NCBI GenBank assembly: GCA_035301625.1 | Contig: DATGTW010000024.1 | Span: 1 to 59,528 of the forward strand | DNA length: 59,528 bases | Direction: 5' to 3' | Origin: Paenalcaligenes sp035301625 | GTDB taxonomy: Bacteria > Pseudomonadota > Gammaproteobacteria > Burkholderiales > Burkholderiaceae_B | In this document: positions 44,745-53,665 of the stretch, one piece after another | Layout of the letters: every line of letters starts with the position of its first letter | Position numbering within the stretch: position 1 is the first letter of the stretch | Translations under genes and position numbers: made by a program | Notes under the pieces: model-generated | Database searches by the model: none | What the model saw: the letters and a program-made list of their open reading frames with translations, nothing else | Told to the model about the DNA's origin: nothing

Positions 44745-46534
44745 CAAGCTCCCCCCGTCATTAACTTAGGCAATGACATCATGCGTGCAGATTTTTGCTC
44801 TTTGGCCGCGAACTGTTGCTGCAACTTGTGCCAATGGGGGGAATCAAAAAGCCCAAAACAGTGCTCTACCTCAAAAGGATCGAGTATTCCTTGCTGCAGT
44901 TTGTGCCAAGCAGTTGAATAAATACAGGGCTGCTGGGCTGCCGCATAGTGCGGTTGCCAAAGCTCAGCCACCACTGTGCGGCCGTTAAATCCGGCAAGCC
45001 CACGTGCGCTCCAGGCTGCACAAGCATCGCAACCAACGGGATTGCGTGCTTTTAAACGTTCAAAATCTTTGCCCCATAGGTACTGCAGCTGCCTACGCCA
45101 ACGTGAAAAAGTGCGGAATTGATATAATGCGACCGGCACACCACTGGGGTAATCATCCAGGTCTTGCACCGACAGAGCACAGTGCTGACACAACTGGGGT
45201 AATAACTCTTGGTGAACTAATAAACGCAATACTCCAGGGGTCTGTAAAAGCTGAGGATCGACACCAATAAAACTAGAGCTGAGACGTTGTGGTACCAGTC
45301 GTGCGCGTGCAGCGTGAACCGTCGTGAACACCCGCACCCCTGAGGTCGCTAAATCGGTAAATGCCTGAGCGGTCTCAGAATCCCTGATTTCACCTAACAA
45401 AACGTCAGTCATTGCTGAACGCTTCAAGGCGCGTAATTTGGCAGCAAAATGTTGGTGCGTATCCTCATCTAATTCGCGCGCCAACGACACCTGAATCGCT
45501 CTGGGAATGCGATATTCAACTGGATCTTCTAACGTAATCACCTTGCGCCATGCAGGTAAATGACGCACCAATGTGGCCAATGCTGTAGATTTCCCTGAGC
45601 CCACAGAGCCTGAGAAAACAATAGCCCCACGCTCGCTCAAAGCGGCCTCTAATAACAAACGCTGCTGTTCAGGGAAATAGCCCAAATCGCTCAAATCATA
45701 AGCTGCGGTCTGCTCTTGCCCCAAAATCCGCAAACAGACACTCGGCCCATCTACGGCTGCCAGTGAAGCCCAGCGCAGACGTACGACCTGCTCACCAATA
45801 TTGCATTCAAGTCGCCCTTGTTGTTCTTGATACACATCGAAAACAGGCGCGTTCCCTCCTTGAACACCCATCCAGGCAACGGCCAGCATGTCACGTAACA
45901 AGTCGGTCTGCATTGACTTGAATACTGATGGCTGTACATAGCGCCCGGCGACGGTGTAATACACTGGAGAAAAGGTGGCATCCAAATATAAATTAATATG
46001 CAGGTCACTGGCCTCATTATGAACGCCCCAACGCACCAACTCGACAAACATGGCATACAACTCGGCCTCACTGCGTGTGCTGGAATCCACCTCAATACCG
46101 CCTCTTGCATAATCACCCTCTTGGGTCGGTAAGGTTCGGCGTACAGCCAACAAAACTGCCACATCAACAATCAAGTAAGCATATTGACCAAATGTATAGC
46201 CTTGCTCAAGCAATTTTTGACTCAAGCCACGGACGGCATCACCATGAATAGCTCCGTCTGTAACCAACAATACAACCTGTCCGTCGGCACACATTACAGG
46301 CAATACATCGCGCAATAATTGGTCATTGAGTCTAAGCTGCTTTTGGAGGCCATAACGCAGCGCGGGTTTTAGGGCTTTGATTTGCTCTAGGTTGTCACAA
46401 TGTCGTGTTTCTCCCAGGGCGTCTGCATTTAAAGTATTTCCATAGTTGGTAATTTCTGAAGGTCCGTGAAATACCGACGGATTTCGTTTGCGACCCCGCC
46501 ACCATCCGGAAAATCGCTGATATTCATTACGCAT
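44744..46534 (-). CDS. pilQ: PilQ-like pilus assembly ATPase (GspE/PulE family)
   Basis: This 596-residue secretion ATPase powers pilus polymerisation. The Walker A is GSVGSGKST with K315, the Asp box is ITLEDPVEYRI, the Walker B-like region is DVLLGEIRDSETA and the His box is FTTVHAARAR. Four cysteines (LCQHC near 455; GCDAC near 515) form a zinc-binding tetracysteine motif as in GspE. The N-terminal domain is longer than in typical plasmid PilQ by eye. GAGGAG precedes the ATG. It lies 23 bases after pilP. Confidence 0.9.
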   Translation of the reverse strand: MRNEYQRFSGWWRGRKRNPSVFHGPSEITNYGNTLNADALGETRHCDNLEQIKALKPALRYGLQKQLRLNDQLLRDVLPVMCADGQVVLLVTDGAIHGDAVRGLSQKLLEQGYTFGQYAYLIVDVAVLLAVRRTLPTQEGDYARGGIEVDSSTRSEAELYAMFVELVRWGVHNEASDLHINLYLDATFSPVYYTVAGRYVQPSVFKSMQTDLLRDMLAVAWMGVQGGNAPVFDVYQEQQGRLECNIGEQVVRLRWASLAAVDGPSVCLRILGQEQTAAYDLSDLGYFPEQQRLLLEAALSERGAIVFSGSVGSGKSTALATLVRHLPAWRKVITLEDPVEYRIPRAIQVSLARELDEDTHQHFAAKLRALKRSAMTDVLLGEIRDSETAQAFTDLATSGVRVFTTVHAARARLVPQRLSSSFIGVDPQLLQTPGVLRLLVHQELLPQLCQHCALSVQDLDDYPSGVPVALYQFRTFSRWRRQLQYLWGKDFERLKARNPVGCDACAAWSARGLAGFNGRTVVAELWQPHYAAAQQPCIYSTAWHKLQQGILDPFEVEHCFGLFDSPHWHKLQQQFAAKEQKSARMMSLPKLMTGGA

Positions 46535-46557
46535 TTGTGCTCCTCATCACAATAAAA

Positions 46558-47052
46558 CTAATGTTGAACGGGCAGCAGGCATTGCTGTATTTCTTTTTCA
46601 GCTATTTGCAGCTTTACACAACGCCCAGAGATTTGATCGAGCGTCAGCTCTATCGAATCGTCAACATGGCCTAAGGGTTGGTGCTGTCCAGGGACAAATA
46701 AATAGGTCTGCCCATCGTGGCGCAACTGCACATAAACATCTGTTCCGACACCGTACAGAGACAACAGCTCAGTATCATGTAAACAATCAAATAGACACTG
46801 CTCCGTAGTTTGCGCTGAGCTCAATTGAGCCCCCTGTTCAGACGCAGACTGAGAGCGCTCAAAAGATCGCTGCCGCCTTTGCTGCAAAAGTTTTTCAGTC
46901 TCTTGATGCATCAATTCATGCACAGCTTGTTGTGTATGTTCCCAATCAGCGAGTACATCATTCACACCCCCTGCCAGCGCACAAGCCGAGAGCCCCACAG
47001 CGCCCCATAATCCGCCCCCAATAAACCAATACTTAATGTAGTCGCGCATCAT
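46558..47052 (-). CDS. pilP: PilP-like pilus assembly protein
   Basis: This 164-residue protein has a hydrophobic N-terminal segment at about 8-28 (YWFIGGGLWGAVGLSACALA) that anchors or exports it, a Gln/Glu-rich helix and a small C-terminal beta domain (YGVGTDVYVQLRHDGQTYLF). Size, position and architecture match PilP, which links the inner membrane to the secretin in type IVb pili. Its start overlaps the 3' end of pilO by 20 bases. Sequence similarity alone is weak; the call rests on context. Confidence 0.65.
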   Translation of the reverse strand: MMRDYIKYWFIGGGLWGAVGLSACALAGGVNDVLADWEHTQQAVHELMHQETEKLLQQRRQRSFERSQSASEQGAQLSSAQTTEQCLFDCLHDTELLSLYGVGTDVYVQLRHDGQTYLFVPGQHQPLGHVDDSIELTLDQISGRCVKLQIAEKEIQQCLLPVQH

Positions 47053-48262
47053 CCACTGCCCCCTCTAACACAACGTTCAATCGACTGTTTTTTAACCCCA
47101 ACTGCACCTGCGGTTGCACGTGCAATGTGATCTGGTGCCATTGAATGTGCACCGGCGCCTGATATAACAAATGTACTGACCGCAAAGGCCCTTGAAGATG
47201 TAACCGTGTGCGCCCTTGCCAAGCCTCAAGTGATTGCTGTCGGTGTTGATAAATAAGCTCAGAAAAAGCAACTTGTTGCTTGTGCAGGTATCCTAGAAAT
47301 TGCAGTAACGTCACGGATAGTGGGTCGACCCAGTGTTGTGTTTCCAGCTGCACCGCAGGAAAATCAATCCGAAAGGTACTGAGATCCACCATTTGTGCCT
47401 GAGTTTGCCATTGCTGAGAGATCAAAAAACCCTCAACGTCTATCGCACCAGAGCCCTGTTGATATTGCGCTGCGCATTGCCAGGCTAGATGCTCGGGCAC
47501 TAATTGACACTCGGCTTGCTGCAAAGACCAGCCCATTGCCTGAATAGGCAATTCATATAAAAACTCCAACACAGGCTGTAATACCGCCTGGGGGTGCAAG
47601 TCCAATACAGGTTGTAAAGGGTCAGGGGTGGGATCTAATTTAAAATCAGCGGCAGACACAGTGCGTGTAGCTGCCCACCCAACCCACAGGTAGTACACCA
47701 CTAGCGCTACCCCAATCAGCAAGGCTCCCGCGCACCAACGTAGATTAATCCGTCGTCGGGCGCGCAGCGATACTTGCTGCATCCAATCGGCTTGTGCAGT
47801 TAATGCGAGTAAATCTTGCCACCTCATACATCCAGAGTGCGGGTGTAAACAATGCAGCTTGGGGTTATCCGTCAACACAGCAGCCATAAAAGCCTGCGCT
47901 TGCTCCAAATCAGTAAAACAGTGATCACCACGAACTAAAACGCGCCCTTGCTGTGCCGCCACAAACCAAAACTCACCGGTTGGTAAGTGAATAATTGCTG
48001 CAGCTTTTTGTCGTGCATATATGTGCGCAAAATAGGCTGCAGCGGCGAGATAAACGGGTTGCCCCTTGCGTCGAATACGTTGATCGCTCAGCCCTACAGA
48101 CCCAATCTGTGTCCCGGTCAGGATCCAGCTCTGAGCACCTATCTCTTTGACAATACGATGCGCCTGAGCACGTTCATTGGCCTCAAGCAGGGCATACCAA
48201 CGCAGCCCAAACGACCACACCACTTCTCGCTGATCAATCACATCTGGTAATTGCAGCATCAT
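47033..48262 (-). CDS. pilO: PilO-like (PilO2 type) pilus assembly protein
   Basis: This 409-residue protein has a cytoplasmic N-terminal domain (LRWYALLEANERAQAHRIVK, then DLEQAQAFMAAVL), one transmembrane helix at about 172-195 and a periplasmic C-terminal domain with beta-rich repeats. This matches the PilO2 family of type IVb systems that bridges the ATPase/platform to the secretin. GGTGGGA precedes two adjacent ATG codons; either may start. It lies 52 bases after pilN and overlaps pilP. Confidence 0.75.
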   Translation of the reverse strand: MMLQLPDVIDQREVVWSFGLRWYALLEANERAQAHRIVKEIGAQSWILTGTQIGSVGLSDQRIRRKGQPVYLAAAAYFAHIYARQKAAAIIHLPTGEFWFVAAQQGRVLVRGDHCFTDLEQAQAFMAAVLTDNPKLHCLHPHSGCMRWQDLLALTAQADWMQQVSLRARRRINLRWCAGALLIGVALVVYYLWVGWAATRTVSAADFKLDPTPDPLQPVLDLHPQAVLQPVLEFLYELPIQAMGWSLQQAECQLVPEHLAWQCAAQYQQGSGAIDVEGFLISQQWQTQAQMVDLSTFRIDFPAVQLETQHWVDPLSVTLLQFLGYLHKQQVAFSELIYQHRQQSLEAWQGRTRLHLQGPLRSVHLLYQAPVHIQWHQITLHVQPQVQLGLKNSRLNVVLEGAVDDARLH

Positions 48263-48314
48263 GTCCCACCCCTGCTTTTTCCTTGCTGTGTAAAAAAACT
48301 GGACATATCTCCCC

Positions 48315-49934
48315 CTAACCTTCTTCGACCTGCACCGTCACGATGACAAAAGTGCGAAAGCGTTCTTGTGCATAATGGTCTCGCCCCCCTAATAACAAGG
48401 GCGCGCCGGGGTTTAACCTCCTCTGACTGGTATCCTGCTGGTCGCGCTCAAAGCCCGAAATCAATAAAGGCTGCCCCGAGCGTAATAACACCTGTTGCAC
48501 CATTCCAGCACCATCGATAGCGATTTGTTGGATTTGCATGTTTTGTTGAGGTGTTCCAACAGACAAAGTCTCAAGGGGTTGTGCCACAGTGTTGTCATAA
48601 GCAACCGACAATAAAATCTGACCATCCTCTTGCACATCAGGTACTACTGTCAATAAGGTGCCTACTGTTTCCTCGCGTTGACTCAGACTCACTGCACTGC
48701 CCTCGTAGCCACCTCCCAACCATTGCGGGGTTGTTTCTACCTTGTCGATATAAGAAAACGTGGTACGCAGTGCATGAGTCACAGGACGCTTATTGAGCGT
48801 AAAAACAGGAACTGTATTGCGGCGCACGACACGCGTATGCTTGGCCAGCGCACGCACAAAGGCATCTGATCCAGCAAAGCCTCCTTTATTTATCCCAATC
48901 ATCGCCTCACTTTGACCAGGGCTATGATTATCTGCTGTGCTCAGCCCAGCACTGATTGCAGCGCGCTCAAAGAGTAGCTGCCAATCAATGCTGCGCTCGG
49001 CATCCTCTTGAGCGCTGACAGTGAGCTCCTCGAAGATCAGACGAACCCGCTGTTTAAGCACCCGGCTTTCTGCTTGTATGAACTGCGCCATTTGGTCAAC
49101 AGCGTGCGGCACATCCTTAACCACAATCGTGCCACTGCCATCTGCGAGCACTTCAATCTGGCCAGCACGCGTCATAAAGGCCCGCAGCTTTTCCTTCATG
49201 CCCATGAGGATATCCATATTTTGCCCGCGCAATTCAGTCCCGGATGCACTTTGAAAATCATGATCTGCTGTACTTTCTTGTTTTCCGAGCTGGGCATAAG
49301 TTTGGGTTTCAAGACCTAAAGTAGGCAGCTTAAAAAAGCGTGTGACCGTTTTATAAAACTCTATTTGCTGGTTTTCGTAACGCCAATGAATGTCTAATTG
49401 CGCACTGATCCTATCCAAGGTATTTGCCAACGGCTTGGCAGGCCCTTGCAAATGTATTAGGGGCTGCTTGGATTCTCCCCCTTGGATTAGTCCACCCCCA
49501 TCAAATTCACGCGGTAAAAACGCTTTTGATGGCAACAAAGCCTCGGGCTGAATCCGCACGGGTATCCCCGTTGCTAAAGTAATTCGCTGCCCGACCTGCT
49601 CGAGCGTTAACCCTCCATCACTGAACATCAGATGTGTATCAACCTTTTTCTGTAAAGCTCTAGGCAACACCACATGTTCTGCCAGAGGGATGGGTGCACC
49701 AACCACCCATGGCGTATCGATATGCTGTATTAATTTATTCTGTCCCTTGAGGCGCATCGCGCGCTCGAAACGTAGCTGATGCTGCTCTTGCTCTTGACTG
49801 CTTTGACGGTGTCGTTGATCAGCTTTTTTCAGTTGTTGATCAAATGCACACGCCGTTAAGAAAAGACCTACCCCACCAATCATTAAACCGCGTCGTAACG
49901 TGCTCTTTAGCTGAGCAAAGCTTGCCCTCACCAT
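48315..49934 (-). CDS. pilN: PilN-like outer-membrane secretin lipoprotein
   Basis: This 539-residue secretin has a lipoprotein signal with C29 (LFLTAC). The N-terminal STN-like domain contains DGGLTLEQVGQRITLATGIPVRI, an N1-like ring domain follows (GQIEVLADGSGTIVVKDVPHAV), and the C-terminal secretin domain ends with TLLTVVPDVQEDGQILLSV. It forms the outer-membrane pore through which the pilus passes. Lipidated secretins of this kind characterise type IVb/R64-like PilN. GGAG precedes the ATG. It lies 35 bases after pilL. Confidence 0.9.
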   Translation of the reverse strand: MVRASFAQLKSTLRRGLMIGGVGLFLTACAFDQQLKKADQRHRQSSQEQEQHQLRFERAMRLKGQNKLIQHIDTPWVVGAPIPLAEHVVLPRALQKKVDTHLMFSDGGLTLEQVGQRITLATGIPVRIQPEALLPSKAFLPREFDGGGLIQGGESKQPLIHLQGPAKPLANTLDRISAQLDIHWRYENQQIEFYKTVTRFFKLPTLGLETQTYAQLGKQESTADHDFQSASGTELRGQNMDILMGMKEKLRAFMTRAGQIEVLADGSGTIVVKDVPHAVDQMAQFIQAESRVLKQRVRLIFEELTVSAQEDAERSIDWQLLFERAAISAGLSTADNHSPGQSEAMIGINKGGFAGSDAFVRALAKHTRVVRRNTVPVFTLNKRPVTHALRTTFSYIDKVETTPQWLGGGYEGSAVSLSQREETVGTLLTVVPDVQEDGQILLSVAYDNTVAQPLETLSVGTPQQNMQIQQIAIDGAGMVQQVLLRSGQPLLISGFERDQQDTSQRRLNPGAPLLLGGRDHYAQERFRTFVIVTVQVEEG

Positions 49935-49969
49935 CCAGCTCTCCTCTATTTACTCGCTCTTTATCCAAG

Positions 49970-50905
49970 TCATGACTTTTTAATCGCTGTGCCGTTGCTA
50001 TCCCTCCCGTGACCAGTAGGTAAACAAGACTGGGATTCGGGAATAATGCGTAAAACGCGGTTGCTGTAAAAGCAGGCCCGCAATGGCTGCGCCCCGAGTT
50101 GCACGCTGTCTAATAATTGCTCAACGGCGTTTTCAAATGAAGCATTGAACTCGGCCGTATTCATAATCGGATAATCCATCTCTGGCCCCCAATGCTCATC
50201 GCCAAAATGCCAACCTACCTGCTTGGCCCAGCGTTGCAAAGCCTGACGCATGGTTTCATCAGCAGGGCCGATGGCGAACTTTTTAATGCGTTCTTTTTGC
50301 ACAGCAGTTGCAGTCACCTGTTGATTTTTATCGACAGACAAATTTATTTCGCCAGATTTATTTGTTACCGCTTTTTTCTGCTGCTTTTTCGCTGTCTGTG
50401 CAGTTAAGGGCTTCTCATCCGAGATCTCTAAAGGTGTGGGTTTGGACTGAGTATTACTTTTGGGATCAGACTGAGTCACAGACATTGCCGCTGGCATTAC
50501 AGTTTTAGCTGCCATCGCCTGTTGAGATTGTTGGCCCGCCCCTGCGAGCCGTACTGAATCATGCTGCGCATGTGCCTGCAAACGCCCCCCTTGAAAAAGC
50601 AATTCGCGCCATTGGCCTTCAATCACTACATACGGGTCGAAATGTTGGTACTGCAGCGCATGATATTGACCCTCTTGGTAGGCAAAAATTGCGGGCAGAT
50701 GCTGCTCAGGAAGAAACTGCAGCCACACCTGTTGCTGATTGTTAAATACTTGAACTGGTGCAATTGCTCGCTCACCTGATAAACGCCATTTGAAATCAAA
50801 GGCCCCTGCCGCCAAAACCGTTGAGGACGGCTCTAAAGAAGGTATGGCTGGCACACAACCATTTAACCCAAACAGAGTTATGCACATAATCGCTGTTTTT
50901 CTCAT
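49970..50905 (-). CDS. pilL: PilL-like lipoprotein with VirB9-like and TcpQ-like domains
   Basis: This is a 311-residue lipoprotein, lipobox GLNGC with C17. Residues about 30-125 (FDFKWRLSGERAIAPVQVFN, VWLQFLPEQHLPAIFAY, HFDPYVVIEGQWRELLF) look like the N-terminal domain of VirB9/TrbG/CagX proteins. A Gln/Lys/Thr linker follows. Residues about 215-300 (FAIGPADETMRQALQRWAKQ, then GWHF, FENAVEQLLDSV) match the TcpQ-type C-terminal domain of PilL. It probably helps the secretin PilN. The ATG at 50905 has GGGAT seven bases upstream, directly next to the preceding terminator. The longer frame starting at a TTG inside that terminator is rejected. Confidence 0.75.
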   Translation of the reverse strand: MRKTAIMCITLFGLNGCVPAIPSLEPSSTVLAAGAFDFKWRLSGERAIAPVQVFNNQQQVWLQFLPEQHLPAIFAYQEGQYHALQYQHFDPYVVIEGQWRELLFQGGRLQAHAQHDSVRLAGAGQQSQQAMAAKTVMPAAMSVTQSDPKSNTQSKPTPLEISDEKPLTAQTAKKQQKKAVTNKSGEINLSVDKNQQVTATAVQKERIKKFAIGPADETMRQALQRWAKQVGWHFGDEHWGPEMDYPIMNTAEFNASFENAVEQLLDSVQLGAQPLRACFYSNRVLRIIPESQSCLPTGHGRDSNGTAIKKS

Positions 50906-50915
50906 TGAAAATCCC

Positions 50916-50946
50916 AAAAAAAAAGCCCAGGACAATGCCTAGGCTT
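50916..50946 (-). terminator. Intrinsic terminator upstream of pilL
   Basis: On the minus strand AAGCCTAGG and CCTGGGCTT pair (one mismatch or wobble) around a six-base loop and run into nine T. It follows the ugpB-like gene by 130 bases and ends immediately before the pilL ribosome binding site. Confidence 0.85.
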
Positions 50947-51042
50947 AATCATGACTGAGCTACTGTGGAAAAACTATTTGGGAAACTCCGCTGCGCTAAA
51001 AGGATCCCCGCAGCAGATAGTCTTAAGTGTTTTGTGTTATGT

Positions 51043-51070
51043 GTTGTACGTTATCAAGCTTTATTTTCAA
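51043..51070 (-). promoter_or_regulatory. Weak candidate promoter upstream of the pil operon
   Basis: On the minus strand TTGAAA (51070-51065), a 16-base spacer and TACAAC (51048-51043) lie just after the ugpB-like stop codon. If real, its transcript must pass the terminator at 50916-50946 to reach pilL. The match is modest. Confidence 0.25.
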
Positions 51071-51078
51071 GTTTATTT

Positions 51079-52377
51079 TTAGCGCTGAGCCATCAATTGA
51101 TTGGCTTGGTTTGCAGCACTTTCCAAGGCGGAAATTGCTGTCTGTTGACCGTTTAATGCCTCTTCGATGGTTTGATTAAACATGGCTCGAATCAAGTGAT
51201 AATTATTCACTTTGAAACCACGTGTGGTGGCTTCTGGTGCCTGACCATAAACAGAAACAATCTCTTTCCATTCACCTATAGGTGCGTAGTATTTATCACC
51301 TACACTTTCAAAGGCTTGCTTAGTTAAGGGCAGAAAGCCTGTTTTCTCATGCCAGCTAGCTGCTTGCTTGGGTTCAGCCAGCCACGTAATGAAAGAGGCG
51401 GTAGCCTCGTCCTGTGCAGTGTCATGACCACTGGTTGCCCATAGTCCTGAACCAGTCACAAATGGATTGCCTGGATTTTCAGCTACCTGGGGATAATAAG
51501 GCAGCCCAGCCAAGGAAAAACTCAAATCCCCTTGGTCCAGGAAATAACCCAAATTGCCCGAATTGGATAACAAAGTCCCACACTCTCCTTGGGCAAAGCG
51601 TTGGGTGGCAATTTCGTTAAACTCAGGAGGGGTCATAATCTCGCTGCGTACCCAGCTAATCATCGTTGACAGATGACGCACATAAAGAGAATTAAAATTA
51701 AACCCTTGTTGCTGTCCTGCGCCCCCTGGATAAAACTGTTTATTAACGGCTGCCAGATTCTCTAAATTAATAGAAACGGGCTGATCTGATGTGATGGGAC
51801 AGCGACGGGTAGCGTTATTTGCGACCTGCACTAATTGTCCCTGCAATTCATTCCAAGCGCGACTGGGTTTGCCACCATCGATACTGGCTTTTTCAAAGGC
51901 ATCGGTGTTGTAGAACATCACGGGGATTTCGGCCATGAGGGGCAAAGCCAACAAACGGCCATTAGAGTCATGCATAAAGTTATTTTCACTGGGCAAGAAC
52001 CAGGTTGATTCTTGCATGGGTGCATTGGCCAATAACTGGTACATAGGGCGGATATAAGAACGGGTAGCAACGTCGTCCATCCCGGTAGTCTCGGGCAACT
52101 GTATTAAATTAGGGCGTTGCTCATCATCTAACATGGCCAGCGCCTCGTCTAAAGCACTGACATCGTAAAAATCCTGTAATACCACCTTGACGTCTGACTG
52201 CGAGCGATTATATTTTTTGACCAGGTCTGTAAAGACATCAGCATTGTATTCATTGAGTGCGTGCCAGACTTGGACCTCAGTCGCTGCCCAAGCTGTTGAA
52301 GCTACGCCCATAGCAGCGGCGCAAAATGCTGTTGTTAACGAAGTACGCCAGCGGTGGTTACGGAGTAAGTTTTTCAT
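51079..52377 (-). CDS. Periplasmic ABC-transporter solute-binding protein (UgpB-like)
   Basis: This 432-residue exported protein has a signal peptide ending near AWA (residue 31), then EVQVWHALNEYNADVFTDLVKKYN. This matches the family 1 (MalE/UgpB) solute-binding fold. GSGLWATSGHDTAQDEATASFI and AAMLDDEQRPNLIQLPE-like segments resemble glycerol-3-phosphate-binding UgpB. No permease or ATPase gene lies beside it. The ATG at 52377 is five bases after the dadA-like stop; the longest frame, which starts inside that gene, is rejected. The ligand is unproven. Confidence 0.75.
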   Translation of the reverse strand: MKNLLRNHRWRTSLTTAFCAAAMGVASTAWAATEVQVWHALNEYNADVFTDLVKKYNRSQSDVKVVLQDFYDVSALDEALAMLDDEQRPNLIQLPETTGMDDVATRSYIRPMYQLLANAPMQESTWFLPSENNFMHDSNGRLLALPLMAEIPVMFYNTDAFEKASIDGGKPSRAWNELQGQLVQVANNATRRCPITSDQPVSINLENLAAVNKQFYPGGAGQQQGFNFNSLYVRHLSTMISWVRSEIMTPPEFNEIATQRFAQGECGTLLSNSGNLGYFLDQGDLSFSLAGLPYYPQVAENPGNPFVTGSGLWATSGHDTAQDEATASFITWLAEPKQAASWHEKTGFLPLTKQAFESVGDKYYAPIGEWKEIVSVYGQAPEATTRGFKVNNYHLIRAMFNQTIEEALNGQQTAISALESAANQANQLMAQR

Positions 52378-52382
52378 ATGCT

Positions 52383-53636
52383 TTATCTTAAATAAGGAAA
52401 ATCCAGCTCGGGGGGTTGCATCGCCATTACATCTGCCAGCAGCTTTGCCGAGCCCACACTCATGGTCCAACCAAGATTACTATGGCCTGTATTGACATAG
52501 AGATTTTTTATGGCTGTGCGACCAATTAAAGGAACATTTGCAGGGGTTGCCGATCGTAGTCCGGCCCAAAACCGTCCTTGTTGGGGATCGATGCACGCAC
52601 CAAAGTGGCGTCGGGCATGATCCACTATCAACTGACATCTGTAATCATTGAGCGTGCGATTAAAACCACTAAGCTCGGCAAAACCAGACACGCGCAATTG
52701 ATTACCTAAACGGGCAAAACTCAATCTTAGGGCAGGATCATATACCCCTACCTCGGGCGCCTGATCTAGATCGGTCAAATCAAATAATGCCGTATATCCT
52801 TTGACCGGATACAGATGATAAGGCAAGCCAGCCTGATGTAATAATAAACCAGATTCCGAGCCTAGGGCGATAACGTGCTGATCAAAATGCAAGGATTCGT
52901 AATCACCATCAGCGGTAATGACCTCTAATCCTTGTACAGCGCCGTGTTGACACAACAACCGCGTGACTGTGGTTTGGTACAAAAAACGCACGCCAGCATC
53001 GCGTGCATGTTGTGCTAATTGATGTGTAAAAAGATAGGCATCTCCCACCGCATCCTGGCTGGTGTAATCACCTCCGATGATGGGCGTTTCGCTGTGTTCC
53101 AAGGTAGGTTCTATGGCCATTACCTCAGCGGGGGTCAGTAAACGTCGATCAATGCCCAAATCGCGCAATCTATCCAAAGTGTGTTCGGCTTGGGCCAGAT
53201 CCTTGTGGTGTCTATAAAGACTCAGTACACCACAGGGCCGATACTGAAATTCTATTCCCAAGTCGCTGCCCAGCTGATGCGTGAGGTTTTTACTGTATTC
53301 GGCCAGCCGAACCATGTTGAGGATGTTGTGATATGTTTTAGTTGGTAAACACTGCCATAAAAACGCGGCGCCCCATGACCACTGTCGGGGATCAATTCGG
53401 GGGCGAAACATGATGGGGGCATGATCTTGAAATAACCCAGTGAACAGCTGCCAAGGAGCAGAAGGACGCGCCCAAGGACGCGCTTGACCGACAGAAATCA
53501 GCCCGCCCCCTAATCGCGTGCTGTCTTGAGCCACCTGTGACTGCCTGTCAATAACTGTAACCTCGAAACCCGCTTGGTGTAGCCACCAAGCTGTGGCTAC
53601 ACCAACACTTCCTGCTCCGATAACGGCAACTTTCAT
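52383..53636 (-). CDS. DadA-like D-amino acid dehydrogenase
   Basis: This 417-residue FAD oxidoreductase starts MKVAVIGAGSVGVATAWWL with the dinucleotide-binding fold. RLGGGLISVGQARPWARPS and the C-terminal NTGHSNLGWTMSVGSAKLLAD match the small subunit family of D-amino acid dehydrogenase (DadA), which oxidises D-amino acids to keto acids and feeds electrons to the respiratory chain. It lies 29 bases after the flavin reductase gene and five bases before the solute-binding gene. Substrate preference is not readable. Confidence 0.8.
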   Translation of the reverse strand: MKVAVIGAGSVGVATAWWLHQAGFEVTVIDRQSQVAQDSTRLGGGLISVGQARPWARPSAPWQLFTGLFQDHAPIMFRPRIDPRQWSWGAAFLWQCLPTKTYHNILNMVRLAEYSKNLTHQLGSDLGIEFQYRPCGVLSLYRHHKDLAQAEHTLDRLRDLGIDRRLLTPAEVMAIEPTLEHSETPIIGGDYTSQDAVGDAYLFTHQLAQHARDAGVRFLYQTTVTRLLCQHGAVQGLEVITADGDYESLHFDQHVIALGSESGLLLHQAGLPYHLYPVKGYTALFDLTDLDQAPEVGVYDPALRLSFARLGNQLRVSGFAELSGFNRTLNDYRCQLIVDHARRHFGACIDPQQGRFWAGLRSATPANVPLIGRTAIKNLYVNTGHSNLGWTMSVGSAKLLADVMAMQPPELDFPYLR

Positions 53637-53665
53637 ATTTTGCCTTTGCGTCTTTGCAAATTGAG

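Noticed and set aside
41823..50946. The pil block as part of an integrative conjugative element, with attachment sites near alaS
   Set aside because: No integrase, relaxase, transfer gene, tRNA target or direct repeats were seen in or around the block, so a mobile-element call is not supported within this window.
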